Assembly (NCBI RefSeq): GCF_000165425.1
Contig: NW_001799122.1
Coordinates: 195,454-259,453 of the forward strand
From: Paramecium tetraurelia
Taxonomy: Eukaryota > Ciliophora > Oligohymenophorea > Peniculida > Parameciidae
Length of the DNA stretch: 64,000 nucleotides
Direction: 5' to 3'
The notes beneath the pieces were generated by a model. The model worked only from the letters and a program-made list of their open reading frames with translations, was not told where the DNA came from and searched no databases. Positions 1 to 12,403 of this stretch are shown here, piece after piece. A program made the position numbers and the translations under genes. The first letter of the stretch is position 1. Every line of letters starts with the position of its first letter.

Positions 1-18
1 TCTGATTAGAATATAATA

Positions 19-757
19 TCAAAAAGTATAAAATAATTCATTCTCTAAATTTCTCAATAATTTTTCATAAAGTTCATAATTATGTGGTTAATGAGTCGGA
101 CCTTGTAAAGCGTAATCTTCTCTTTCATCTTAGGGATTCACACTGTAAAGATTTCTCTCCTAATATTTCTACTACTATCCAACATCTACATACTCCTTAA
201 AAGCCTTAAGAAATCCTGGATTCAATTCTGCTTACTTTTAATATTCTGGTTTCAATTCAACTTTTCCTTATGATGCAATCCAACTTATACATGGAATTCC
301 CATCACTTAATCTATTGCCTGCTGATACCAAATTGATTCCAATCCTCTAAAAGCATTAAATATTGGCATACTTTAATTCCTCTTCTACTGTTTTACCTTT
401 CTTGTCATCATAAGAAACGAAGATAGTTTTATATCTATTGACTTTGGCTTTAAATTAAGGAAAACTAATGGATTCTTCAGTGTTTTCTATGACCTCGTTT
501 GAGATCTTGAGAATCTTAGGGTTGATGATCACTTTGTATTCAGAGGGAATCATTTTGGAACTCTAAGGCAACATTATGAACAAATTCTATTCCAATCCAA
601 CTTAATTGGCTGCAAGAATTCTTATTCTCTTATCTACTGCAGCCAATTTCATTTGATTCACCTTTGAATAAAATCTTTTATTGAAGGCACCGTAATATAT
701 ACACTTTGAAAATAAAGCATTGGACAATTTATCACCAAACACTATAATATTAGCCAT
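19..757 (-). CDS. Peptide deformylase-like protein lacking metal ligands
   Basis: Spliced length is 237 aa after removing one 25-nt intron (347-371). Active deformylases remove the formyl group from new mitochondrial or plastid proteins and carry three motifs: GxGLAAxQ, EGCLS and QHExDH. Here the first is recognisable as LAANQVGLE, followed by the expected strand VIINPKIL. The second reads EESISFP and the third WYQQAIDQVMGIP, so the metal-binding Cys and both His, and the catalytic Glu, are all replaced. I infer a catalytically dead deformylase fold, perhaps structural in mitochondria. The start is the ATG at 757-755, only 2 bp from the start of the divergent neighbour. A downstream Met (MKLAAVD) is a possible alternative start. 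Confidence 0.75.
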
Positions 758-759
758 AA

Positions 760-1059
760 ATGAATATTATTAAAGTAACAAAATAATTCTTAAGTGGAAA
801 ACCAAAAGGCTTCTATTTGCAGCTTTTTGTTAAACCAAAATCGAAGGCAGAGATGCTTGAATTTTCAGAAGAATTCGTTATTGCAAAGACCAAAGCTCAA
901 CCTATTGACAATGAGGCCAATGAAGATGTAATAAGGATGTTGAGTGAAAAATTGTCTATTGATCAAAGTTCAATAAAAATAGTGAAAGGACAATAAAGCA
1001 AATATAAAACTGTGTTTATTGAAAACGAAATGCAAGCCTATAATAAATTAAGGAATTGA
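760..1059 (+). CDS. DUF167/UPF0235 (YggU/C15orf40-like) protein
   Basis: Intronless, 99 aa, ATG 760 to TGA 1057-1059. The pattern fits the small DUF167 family: an early strand LQLFVKPKSKA, a helix with ANEDVIRMLSEKLSI, then IKIVKGQQSKYKTVFIE, matching the family's ...V.I..G..SR.K...I core. Bacterial and human members are of similar size and their biochemical role is not settled. Two in-frame TAA codons (Gln) confirm the ciliate code. It is transcribed away from the deformylase-like gene with almost no intergenic space, so both promoters must lie inside or beyond coding sequence. Confidence 0.8.
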
Positions 1060-1108
1060 GATATACATATATATATTACTTACGTGTTATATTTTTATTA
1101 TCTAGAAA

Positions 1109-2748
1109 ATGCTCTTGATATTCACATTGTTATTCTCTCTAGGGCAGAGTGAATTGGTCTATCTTGGATACAAGAACTACACAATGGCAAAGAAGGAACA
1201 CTAGCCTTTGATTGTCTTCTATTACGGAGATGACAAACAATCTAAAAAGTTTCTAGATGATTTCATAGCCATTGCCACAGGACAACACAGCCTCCAAAAA
1301 ACAGGCTCATATCCAACAAATATCAATTTTGGACTCGTTAACTCTGTTGAAGAAAAAAAACTCATGGAAAAAACTTAGATCTAAGTCACTCCATCAATCT
1401 TTCTATTTTATGCCGACACTTAAAAATAAAAGTATTCTGGAGCCTATAATGCATAAGCCTTCCTAAACTGGCTAAAGAAGACTTACAGAGATTCTCCAGA
1501 ATTAAGTATTTATACAATCTAATATTTAGATGAGTTTTACCCATCATCTCTCCTTCAAAAATGGGATCAATTTGTTAACAAAATTAACAGTTTCTAGTTA
1601 ATTGCCTTCTTAGCCACTCCTGAATACAGAGTCTCCCCTTTGAAGGCTTTCGTCTAAGCAGCCAAACAATTACCATAAGGAGTAAATATTAAACAAAATC
1701 TCTTAGTATGTTTTTTGTCACATCTTCAATGCAGAGTTGTACTAACATTTAGGATTGAAAAAAGAGGAAAGTGGTCTTGTTATTTATAGTAAATTGGAAG
1801 ATCTTGAAGATATCAGCGAAGAGAAGACTAAGAAATATCAAACTTATTTGCATAAATTTAAGGGAGACATTAAAAATACTGATGAAATCCTTCAATTTTT
1901 AAAGATCTATGCTTTTAAAAAAGGATTTGTCTATGTAGATGATACTAAATTCTAGAAGTTATCCAGAAGAGTAGACTTATTGCCATCAGTTATTTTATTA
2001 TACAATAAAACAAGTATTATTTACTTATAAATTCTAATTAGATCCTGAACATGAGCAATATGTCTAAAAGATGCAAGATGCTAGATATCCCTTATTAAAT
2101 AAAGCTATTGTAGGTGTTCTTGATGTTAATGGAGATTGCGAAGAAAGATTAGAGAGAGTTTATGAAATTAATGTCAATACAACTTAATTACCATAATTGA
2201 TAGCCATGAAACCAATTGATGATAACAGATTCTACAAATATAAAAATGGACCAGCAGATCCAATTTAATTTTATGAACAAATTTCATCAGGATAAATAAA
2301 ACCCTTCTATAGAGACGAAGGCATTTTATAAAATTTATATGATGGTGCAGGAATCTATAAGTTGACTAGATCTACTTATTATCCATTCATTAAAGAACAA
2401 AATGATAAAGGTGTAGATGTTATTGTTACATACACTGCTAAGAAATGTTAACCATGCAAAGATTTTAGACCAGATTATAATGAAGTGTTTAAGCAGGTAA
2501 ATTTATCCATCTATTTAATTTAGCATAAATAAGCCATTGAAGGCAAAGTTATTTTTGCAAGATGCGACATTGAAAATAATGAGATTGATGATCTTCATAT
2601 TGATAATTACCCTCACGTTAAACTATATGCAGCTGGAAAAGAACATCCATTTACATTACACTTATAAAAGACAGAAGAGAATTTGACTTAATGGTTAAGC
2701 GAATAAAGCAATTACGGAAGTATCTTCAAAGTTAAAGCTGATTTGTGA
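1109..2748 (+). CDS. Protein disulfide isomerase-like, two thioredoxin folds
   Basis: 519 aa after removing introns 1682-1706, 2014-2041 and 2497-2523 (25, 28 and 27 nt). The first ~12 residues (MLLIFTLLFSLGQ) form a plausible signal peptide, so an ER or secretory protein is likely. The N-terminal thioredoxin-like domain (about 20-125) has no CxxC. The C-terminal domain carries a redox motif CQPC at about residues 429-432 in the context VTYTAKKCQPCKDF, then the cis-Pro region (NYPHVKLYAAG). The arrangement of one inactive and one active thioredoxin fold resembles PDI-family proteins. I see no clear KDEL-type tail (it ends KVKADL), so ER retention is uncertain. Confidence 0.85.
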
Positions 2749-3099
2749 AATTAATTATAATTTATGTTAAAATAAATCATCAATTAATGTTAAATCAATT
2801 TCTAATAAATAATAATCTATTGTTATAAACAGTCTTATTTATTTGCATGTATTTTTAATATAATGATCTACATGAATAGAAAAAAACTATGGTAGAAGAT
2901 ATTATATAGATTTGATATTAGGATATAATTTTAAACTTATTAGATATATAATTATAGATTTAAAGATTAAAGAATCATAGACAAGAATACTCAAAATTCA
3001 AAATGAAATTCAAATAATCAATATAATTTACATAATATATAATTTTATATGATTATCTAGAATGAAATAAAAAAAAGATTACGTGTTAATTAAATAAAT
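2749..3099. other. AT-rich convergent intergenic region
   Basis: About 350 bp between the 3' ends of the PDI-like gene and the kinase gene. It is dominated by A/T runs, with no open frame that looks coding and no RNA gene that I can recognise. Confidence 0.5.
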
Positions 3100-4508
<1,409 letters not shown>

Positions 4509-4766
4509 CATTTTTATAATGAAATATAATTTATTCTGATAATTTAAAGAAGTTATTAATTTAAATTTGCACCATCAGAACTTTAAAGGTGATCAAATAA
4601 CATCCCAGTAAATACTCTTGTCTTTAAACTAAATTACAAAAGATTTACTGCACAAATGTGTTACTATCTTAAGCATAGTTAATTATAAATGAACAAAAAT
4701 ATAATAATAATCTAATTCGGATATGTATTTAGTAATTATATATTTTTATAATTATTATATGCCATA

Positions 4767-5942
4767 TCATAATTCACTTCTAATGTGAGAGTTAGTTTCA
4801 CGATTTTTCTTTAGTTTTATCGCATTATTTAAGGCTTATACTCTATATTTTTTCATTCTATCATCACGTATCTTTTCTTGAATGTCATTCTCCTTCTTTA
4901 TAAAATTGTTGATTTGCTTTATTGTTTATTTTGTATTTTGGTTCTCACTTTTTGTGTCTTGAACAATCTATTCTAATCTATTGGCTGGCGAGTTGATTGG
5001 CGAACTTAATGTTGAAAATTGAGGAACTATGAGCATTCTATTGTTTTATTGAGATGTAGAGGCTCTTCTGCTTAAGAAACTCATTTCTTGAGATTAGGGC
5101 CTTAATCCTTAACTTTAATTTCGAGATGCCATTCTACTGTGTTTGGTTGAAAAGTCTTGGGTTTAATCTTCATTTTAGGATTTAAAATACGAAATCAAAC
5201 TTTTATGTTGCATCTTAACTTCCTTGTTTGTATCACTTTTATGAGATTAGAGATTTTCAGAAAAAAAGGCAGATTCAATAATTTATTTCATTTCAGTAAT
5301 TGATTGTTATTTTGGTTTTAATTTTTTGATAAAATACTCTTGAAAATTCATTATTTACTCTTCATAACTCATTTTGATTTTATTCATTTCCAATAGTTCT
5401 GACAATTCTTTCAATCTGGATTAATCATAAATTTGATTTCTCAATTTTTAAGACCATAATTCATTAGTATAAATGACTCCATTATTTTATTTAAATTGAT
5501 GTTAATACGTATCGTGTACTTTGTTATTAGAGATTTAACTTAAAATATCCTTATAATCAGCTTTGGATGAGATAGATCTTGCAGCACCAGAAGAAGCTTT
5601 TTTTAATTATAAATAATATTGTTCTAGTTAAGAGTTTTTGGTAAAAATTTCATAGGTTTTCTTCCTCTATACTAATTTAGGATTATTTATTATTTAAGGG
5701 ATTTAAAATAAGTACTTAAACTTAAATTTACTATCTCCAACAGCTTACTTAATTTAATCCTATAATTCATTTTTATTTTCTTAAGTTATAGCATTAAGCC
5801 AAGTTTAATCAAATGATTTATTATTTTTTCTTTACAATCTATTAACAAATTGTAGTTTCTTTTTTTAGTGATTCATATTTTCGAGTTCTTCCTCATCATC
5901 TTCCAATATCTAATTATCTTGGCATTTTATTAAATTTTTCAT
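4767..5942 (-). CDS. Hypothetical coiled-coil protein, 391 aa
   Basis: A single intronless frame of 392 codons in code 6. The protein is rich in Lys, Glu, Gln and Asn, with an acidic N-terminal patch (EDDEEELEN), a central helical stretch with heptad-like Leu spacing, a Ser/Gln-rich linker and a basic helical C-terminus ending in HIRSEL. No enzymatic motif is visible and I do not recognise the family. It sits among kinase genes, but neighbour position says little in this genome. Confidence 0.7.
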
Positions 5943-6350
5943 ATAATAAATATTTATAAATCAACAGTATTCATATTCCTTTTATTTAAGAAACAAAGCA
6001 ACCCCATTACTTTTTTTAAGACTAATTATTTGAAAAAGATAGTTTATATTAAATCCAAAATAATATAATAACTCCTTCTACAAATTTTCAAAGTAATCGC
6101 TTTTCTATAATTCTGTATAAATTATTTAATTTTAATGATAATTTTTCAATAAGTCTCAAATAATTCAATTATGCTCATTTTGACCTTAAATTGATACTTT
6201 CTTAGGTACAATTAATTAATTTTGAAAGAACCTAATTAGAAAAGAGTTATAAATCCTAATTTGGCACTAAATGTGAAAATAATTACTGAATTCAAATTAG
6301 AAAGAGCTGGTTTGAATTTGATTATAATATGTAAATTAATTTAGAATAAA
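5943..6350. other. Divergent AT-rich intergenic region
   Basis: About 400 bp between the divergent coiled-coil gene and the pseudokinase gene, with no coding signature or RNA gene seen. It probably contains both promoters. Confidence 0.4.
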
Positions 6351-7972
6351 ATGACTTAATTATTAAAGAAGAATATCGAATCCTTATTTCCTTAGTTTAG
6401 TGTCCTTGAGATTTTGAGATAGAATGTATACAAGAAAACGATCCTTTTGAAAAGAGGCAACAAAAATTATGTTTTGAGATTATTTAATTTAGAAGGTATT
6501 AATAAGGAAAGGGTGATCTCAATTATAAAAATATTGAACAAACTGTCTAGAAAGAACAATCCTCATATTGTAAAATTTTATGAAGCCTCTCATGATATAG
6601 ATAATACCTATTTAGGGTATGATATAAATATATTTCAAAGGGTTATCAGTGAATACATCGAATGTTAATATTAATGTCCCTTGGAAGAAAAGGATATACT
6701 AATAATTCTAATATAAGTATCAACGTAAAACTAAATTAGTTATGTTCGGCCCTCAGTTTATTTCATCCGAAAAGACCTCATGGAAAAATACTGTTATCAA
6801 ATTTATTTTGTTTTGGTAAAAATGCAGTTTTGGGAGAGATGAACATCCTATTTTATTTGCATCCTGAGGAATATTTGGATATTTATCTATTGGCACCTGA
6901 ATTTGCTAAATCTAAAACCTATGATTGTAAATCAGACATATGGATGCTTGGTTTTTTAATTTACTAATTCATGTTTAAAGAAGCTCCTTTCAAAGCCAAT
7001 AACATCAATGTGTTGCATAAATAAATCCTGAAAGGGTTAAAATTTACATACAATCCCTAATATAGCTTGAATATGAATAACTTATTAAGGATTATGTTGT
7101 GTTATGATCCTGATCTAAGACCAACTTTAGAATCAATAAGATCATTCGCATAAACAGCCTTAGCAAGTTCTGAGAAAATAGATATATTCAAATTACTACC
7201 TAAATATAAATTAGAGTAAATAGCATTACACAAAAAAAGAGAAGACAAAAAACCACAATAAATTGATAATTAAATTTATTTAAATGAGGATACATCAAAA
7301 TATCCTTCATTTCGACCTTCAAAAGTCTTGAAAACCTTTAAGAAAATACTATCCCCAAGTCCATCTCCAAAGCATATTGTTTTGAATTTAATCGAAAAGA
7401 ATGAGAGCTTAATCAATAATCAAACTCAACCCTCATAAAATCACTTCTCATAATTAGAATAATTTGATAGCAAGAAGAATTTATCTACCACAGGCAAAAA
7501 CTCGAATTAATCTTAAAAATTAATCAATTAATCACAAGGAATCTCAATTTCAAACCAATAAAGTTAACGAAATTCTCTGTATCCAGTGTAATTACCAAAA
7601 GTGTTATAATTTTAATTTAGCAAGATAAAATTTAGACACGAGATGACTCCAAAAAAGGAATTAGATGAATCTATGTAATTATTTGAGTTTACCAATTTAG
7701 TTAAGAATAACCAATGGCAAAATATGCCCAATTACCATAAAAGATTAATAATATCCCACTTAAGAAATCTCCTCCGAAGATGTTGTTTCATCAATACCAA
7801 GACACTGTTCTCAGATCTTTTAGCCAAAGATAATGAATATCTATAATCATGCCTACTTTAGAATTCTACAAAGCATTCTTTATAATTAAAAATCAAGAAA
7901 TAAATTTAATATTATATAATAGACACATCACTTTTTACTGAATTTCGTTTACTTTATAGTTTATCCAGTTGA
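6351..7972 (+). CDS. Pseudokinase-like protein with long Gln/Ser-rich tail
   Basis: 524 aa after removing introns 6617-6640 and 6717-6739 (24 and 23 nt). The first ~260 residues follow a protein-kinase fold: NPHIVKFYEA (alphaC-beta4 region), ISEYIEC (hinge), LAPEFAKSKTYDCKSDIWMLG (APE and subdomain IX) and DPDLRPT (subdomain XI). Catalytic elements are lost. The VAIK lysine position reads YVLRLF, the HRD loop reads HGKILLSN, and DFG reads CFG. This implies a catalytically inactive kinase-like scaffold. The C-terminal ~250 residues are low-complexity Gln/Ser/Lys. Its last 45 nt overlap the 3' end of the kinase gene on the other strand, if both ends are right. Confidence 0.8.
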
Positions 7973-9415
7973 TTAAGGTTATTTTTATAATAAAGGGGAT
8001 TATTGAGGGGTAGGGGTTTTCTTTTGTGTTTACGTTAATTGTCTCGTAGATTATGGATGTTATTTAGCGAATTATTTGGAAAACTGAACATTATGTTGTT
8101 TATTCGTTGCTGATTATGATTGTTGTTAGACAGGTTAATTGTCACCCTCATCAATCTATTGCAGTTGAGTTTAGATTTTAGGTCTATGATAAATGTACAA
8201 ATTACTTATTAGTAGCAGTGCTTAAGGTATTTTCATTAGTAACAAAAGGGTGGTTTAAGAGTTCGATCGAAGTAATTCTTTTCTTTGGTTCTGGTTCCAA
8301 GGCACGATACAAACAATCTAAACAATTTTGGGAGAGCTTGTTATTGTACTCATGAGGAATATTGAGTCTCCCCTCTGAAATTTAGGCGATAATCTCTTTG
8401 TTAGTATTACCGGCAAATGGTAATGTACCAAATAACATCCCATACAATATTATACCCATTGACCACACATCCACCAAGGGAGAGACTGCCTTATCCATTC
8501 CTAGTTATAATAGAGGAGTGAAGACTACCTTTGAGCAATTCAGGAGCCATGTATCTCAGACTGCCTGCATCTGCATTTTCTGGATTGTCGTTGGATGCAA
8601 AACCAGAAATACCAAAGTCAATACATTTGATTATGCCCGAATCTTTGCTTGTCAACAATAAGTTTTCTAATTTTAAATCTCTATGAATTATCTTCTTCTG
8701 ATGACAGTATGATATCGCACTGACTAACTATTTAAAATAATGTCTAGCCTCACTCTCCTCAAATCTCCCTTTGGTTTACAAATACTACAGTAATTCGCCT
8801 CCCTCCAAATATTCCATGATATAAACAGTTTACAAGTTCTGTAAGAAGAAGGCATTGTAAATCTTTACGATATTATCATGCTTTAACGATTTGAGTGCCC
8901 TTGCCTCTCTGAAGATCATATCAACATCCTGATTATGATAAATTTATACTTAAGCATTTGTCATCATCTATTTCACCATCTTGATAGCCACCTTCTCGCC
9001 TGTTTGTTTGTGCCTTCCCAAGACTACCTTTCCAAATCCTCCTTCTCCGATATCTTACAATTGTTCATACTCTGCCAATTAAAAGCTTTCATCAAATTCT
9101 TCACCTTTAAATAACATAGTCATTTAGTTTTACCTTTGGATGCAAATAACACAGTTCCGTTTTTTATATAATCCAAATCGTCTTCAGTTATTTCTACTCC
9201 TTCCTAATTAAACAGTCTTAGTCTATTAAACTGAGTGTCCCATTTTTATTGCAAAGATTTACGTATTTCATTAAATTTAGTATTATCTCGGATTGTTAAG
9301 GTACAACATAAATTAGAATTGCCATTCCGATAGATTTTTATCTAGTTTTAATATTATTTGATTCTACGTCTTTGTTATTTGTAGTTGGCTAATAATCATC
9401 ATAAAATTGATCCAT
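7928..9415 (-). CDS. Doublecortin-domain CaMK-like kinase
   Basis: 460 aa after removing introns 9342-9367, 9105-9133, 8501-8528 and 8184-8205 (26, 29, 28, 22 nt). A further 21-nt in-frame segment (sequence GTATAAATTTATCATAATCAG) near residue 150 could also be an intron. Residues about 17-90 match a doublecortin domain: IKIYRNGN start, RLFNQEG centre, NGTVLFASKGE end. The kinase domain (about 98-360) has IGEGGFGKVVLG, VAIKMVK, HRDLKLEN, IDFGISG, APELLKG, DVWSMGIILYG and KKRIT. The tail is Gln-rich. By architecture it resembles doublecortin-like kinases, which bind microtubules. The last 22-nt intron decides the 3' end; if it is retained, the frame stops near 8144 and no overlap exists. Confidence 0.87.
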
Positions 9416-9577
9416 ATTTATAATTAGATTTTAATTGCATATATATTGAATTAAAATTCCTATTTCCCTCAGTGTTTTCACCTTTTGATATTTCAGACTT
9501 CTCCTCTCCATATCTCATTATTATAAATATATATTATTCTATGAGATATTTACTCAATATTTTATTAAATCATAAAA

Positions 9578-10236
9578 ATGAAAGTGGATTTTTTAACGCG
9601 TTTTAAAGGGAGGACTTCTACAATGAACAAACGTGAAGGTGTCACTGGAATCATTAAATCAAATGGTACTCCAATTGAGAAAATGCCTGCCTCATACACT
9701 TTTAGTTCCTACATCTCCAATTAGCATGCCTATAACTATTCAGATGTTGAAAAACACTCACAATAATCAAATGATGTCACTCCTACAAGCAAAGACCCAT
9801 AAGTTATCACCAACATTAAAACATTTAACAAAAATAGAAAATTATCACATGCCTCTCCTTTAAAACCCGGCACTAATATGTCAAACATGTATCGATCACA
9901 ATTTGTTCCCGATAAGGAAATGTACTCGTTTCCTCTCTCGAAAACAGGATCAGTCAACCTAAACGATTACGAATTGATTGCTATACCAAAAAGTGTCTTG
10001 TGTATAACTATTTAAAAATATTAGAATTTGGTATTAGAGTAGAACATACTGACGGGGATTAACCTAGATAAACTGTCTTGCCAAACATCTCAAGACAGTT
10101 CCAATCTAAGTCATAATCCCTTGATTTACAACAAGATAGACCAATGATCAAATCAGAAATATTGAATTAAGGTTCTTATGCAAAGTAAAAAGAAAAAAGA
10201 AGCCTTCTTATAGCTGGAATGAATTCAATTAAATGA
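9578..10236 (+). CDS. Hypothetical protein, 211 aa
   Basis: Two overlapping open frames join perfectly when a 23-nt intron (10002-10024, GTATAA...ATTAG) is removed, giving 212 codons to TGA 10234-10236. The protein is rich in Ser, Asn, Lys and Gln, without membrane segments, and ends in a basic stretch (KQKEKRSLLIAGMNSIK). I do not recognise a domain. Confidence 0.6.
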
Positions 10237-10436
10237 TTGCCTTTTTTCTGATATTCTATATATATGTTTTTTTCATTTTCTATTCCCTTAATTTTTAGCA
10301 AACAAACCATTTTTTATTTTATAACATTAATGACTCTCATAAGATCAATAATTAAAAATTCAAGAACAGAATATCGTAATGTAATTATAAAACAATTTAA
10401 TATATGTGTACTATTTTGCGCTTTTCATTTAATCAC

Positions 10437-10802
10437 TCAAGCTTATAATTCTTAATCGATTCTTGCTTTTCCATCTTAGGTAAGTTGTAAACTGACAACC
10501 AACTTCACTCTCTTTCTTCCTTCAATATCAGCTGTGATTGAATTAATTTTAGTTATTGTGACCAAACCTTAATATAGATTTTAACTCATACCTTATCTCT
10601 ATAAATTTTCAGCAACTCTAACACTGATCTTTGTAGCCTCACCTAATGCATGCAATTCAACATTTTGGAATTTCTTCAAAAATATTTTTGAAATGAATAT
10701 GAAATCTCTTGCATTTTTCTTTGAAGAAATATGCAACTTATTATCTGTTGGATCAAGCTTTTACTTTTAACCTCTTTATTGCTATTAGGTGACTGTGCTC
10801 AT
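10437..10802 (-). CDS. Alba-domain nucleic-acid-binding protein
   Basis: 113 aa if a 24-nt intron (10568-10591) is removed, 121 aa if it is retained; both stay in frame, but splicing gives the family-like ENLQRQGLVTITKI. The core follows the Alba fold: strand LHISSKKNARDFIFIS, helix KIFLKKF, strand VELHALGEATKISVRVAEN, and the final strand RKRVKLVVSLQL. Eukaryotic relatives are RNase P/MRP subunits of the Rpp25/Rpp20 type and small RNA-binding Alba proteins. The single-domain size fits the latter or Rpp20-like proteins. The start is ATG 10802-10800. Confidence 0.82.
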
Positions 10803-10869
10803 TTTTATTTAAAAAATAAATATCTAATTTTAATATAAAAAGGAAATTATTTCATGTTATTTCAATTAC

Positions 10870-11650
10870 TTTCAAAATTCATATAGATATACATTGCATA
10901 TTTCTTAGCCCATCCCTTTTCATATAAATACATAAGTAACCATTCCCTCTTGATTGATCAACTTATTATTCTTTAATCATATTTCTTAATCTCCATTTTA
11001 TTAAATCAGAAACTCATCTTAAACATTTTTATTTTGTAAAAAAACAATTTAAGCTCTATAATTAAAAGTGCGTATCTTCGTAGAATGATAAACTATTAAA
11101 TTTATGGATCCAATGCATAAATGAGATCTAAAGTAAAGGCTAATTAATTCATATATGCGAAGGTCAATTAGAATCCACAATCAATTAATTTATCTTGATA
11201 AACAAACTTAAACAACGGTTTCCTATAATCTAGTCATCTCAAATTAAATATTTCTTTGATATTTCGTTAATTATGACTTAAAATTATCAATAAATTTAGT
11301 TCAAAGAAATACCTTTAATTGCAAATTCATTAAAGATATCTCATTAATCTTAAATATGTTGATAACCATCCCAATATTATGAATCTTTAATTCTCTGTTT
11401 ACAAATTCTGTAATTAATTCTAACATTGAAAAATTAGTATTCCTCATAGTTATTAATAACATATGTTAATCTTAAAAGTGTAATCAATTTGAATTTGAAT
11501 TCTGATAAATTTTTATTCTAATTTACAGCATTTTCATCATCTAATTAATATTATTAAAGAGTTACGAAACATATCAAATCAAATCTTATTAAGAAATTCA
11601 GATAAATTCTTTTAACCCCCTTTGGTTAAAAATATTTTTAATGAAATTTA
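10870..11650 (-). pseudogene. Decayed protein-coding gene
   Basis: The minus strand contains long stretches with clear coding character in code 6. One runs through SEFKFKLITLLRLTYVINN and RICKQRIKDSQYWDGYQ, another through KIRTFNYRAQIVFLQNK, then VQDEFLIQQNGDQEI and NKLINQEGMVTYVFI. They are broken by several in-frame TGA codons and by changes of frame that no GT...AG intron of usual size repairs. I infer a gene in decay but do not recognise the family. Alternatively, these are chance open frames, which are long when only one stop codon exists. Confidence 0.45.
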
Positions 11651-11772
11651 CCTCCTCTATAATTGGTATTGAAACTCAATAATTATTAACTAATAATCAA
11701 TTTAACAATATAAGTTATTATATATATATACGTGTAATTATAAAGGCAATAAAATATTAATTAAAAAAAATA

Positions 11773-11845
11773 TGGAGCAACCGAGCTTCGATCTCAGCGC
11801 CTCATGCATGCTAAGCATACGCTCTACCAAATGAGCTATTACCCC
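11773..11845 (-). tRNA. tRNA-Ala (anticodon AGC)
   Basis: 73 nt on the minus strand with a full cloverleaf. The acceptor GGGGTAA pairs with TTGCTCC (two wobbles), the D arm is GCTC/GAGC, the anticodon stem TATGC/GCATG encloses loop TTAGCAT with AGC, and the T arm is CTGAG/CTCGG with loop ATCGAAG. The discriminator is A and CCA is not encoded. There is no intron. A run of T follows the gene on its own strand, consistent with a Pol III terminator. Confidence 0.92.
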
Positions 11846-12403
11846 ACGTTCGAAAATTAAGTGATCTATACCTATTTATTAACCCCTATGTGATTATTAT
11901 CTGATAGTTATCAAATATTATTAACTCATTAAATAATTTCAAATCAATCAAACATTATTAAAGCAGATTTAGGGTCACTATGAGATAACTGAAGTTAATT
12001 TATATTAAATAATACACAAAATGAAAAAAAATAAATTTAATCCAAAACTAATATAAATAATATATATTATTTGTTTTTCTGTTTTAACAAAGAAACGTCA
12101 GAACTAAAGAGACAAATTTATAAAACATGTGTATAAAAGTAATAAGGGAAGTTGTGATACTAAGAGAGAGATTTTATATATAATTAAACAGTTCAAACTT
12201 ATTTATAAGAATATTTTAATTTTATAAATTAATGAGATAGGTTACTTTTAGAGAAAAGACTTGATTTGATAGTGACTTAATAGCTAATTCAAGGAGTATT
12301 ATTGTTTCTCTTGCAAACAAGATGAGGGCTGTGTAGATATATCTAAAGAGTAAGTAGAATAAGAGATGATGATGCTTTATTATTAATATTTTATTAATGA
12401 TAC
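11846..12403. other. AT-rich intergenic region
   Basis: About 560 bp upstream of tRNA-Ala and downstream of the V-ATPase gene. I see no coding frame with family resemblance and no structured RNA. Confidence 0.45.

Noticed and set aside
10264..10455. Short plus-strand hydrophobic frame
   Set aside because: It overlaps the 3' end of the Alba gene region and has no coding features beyond chance.
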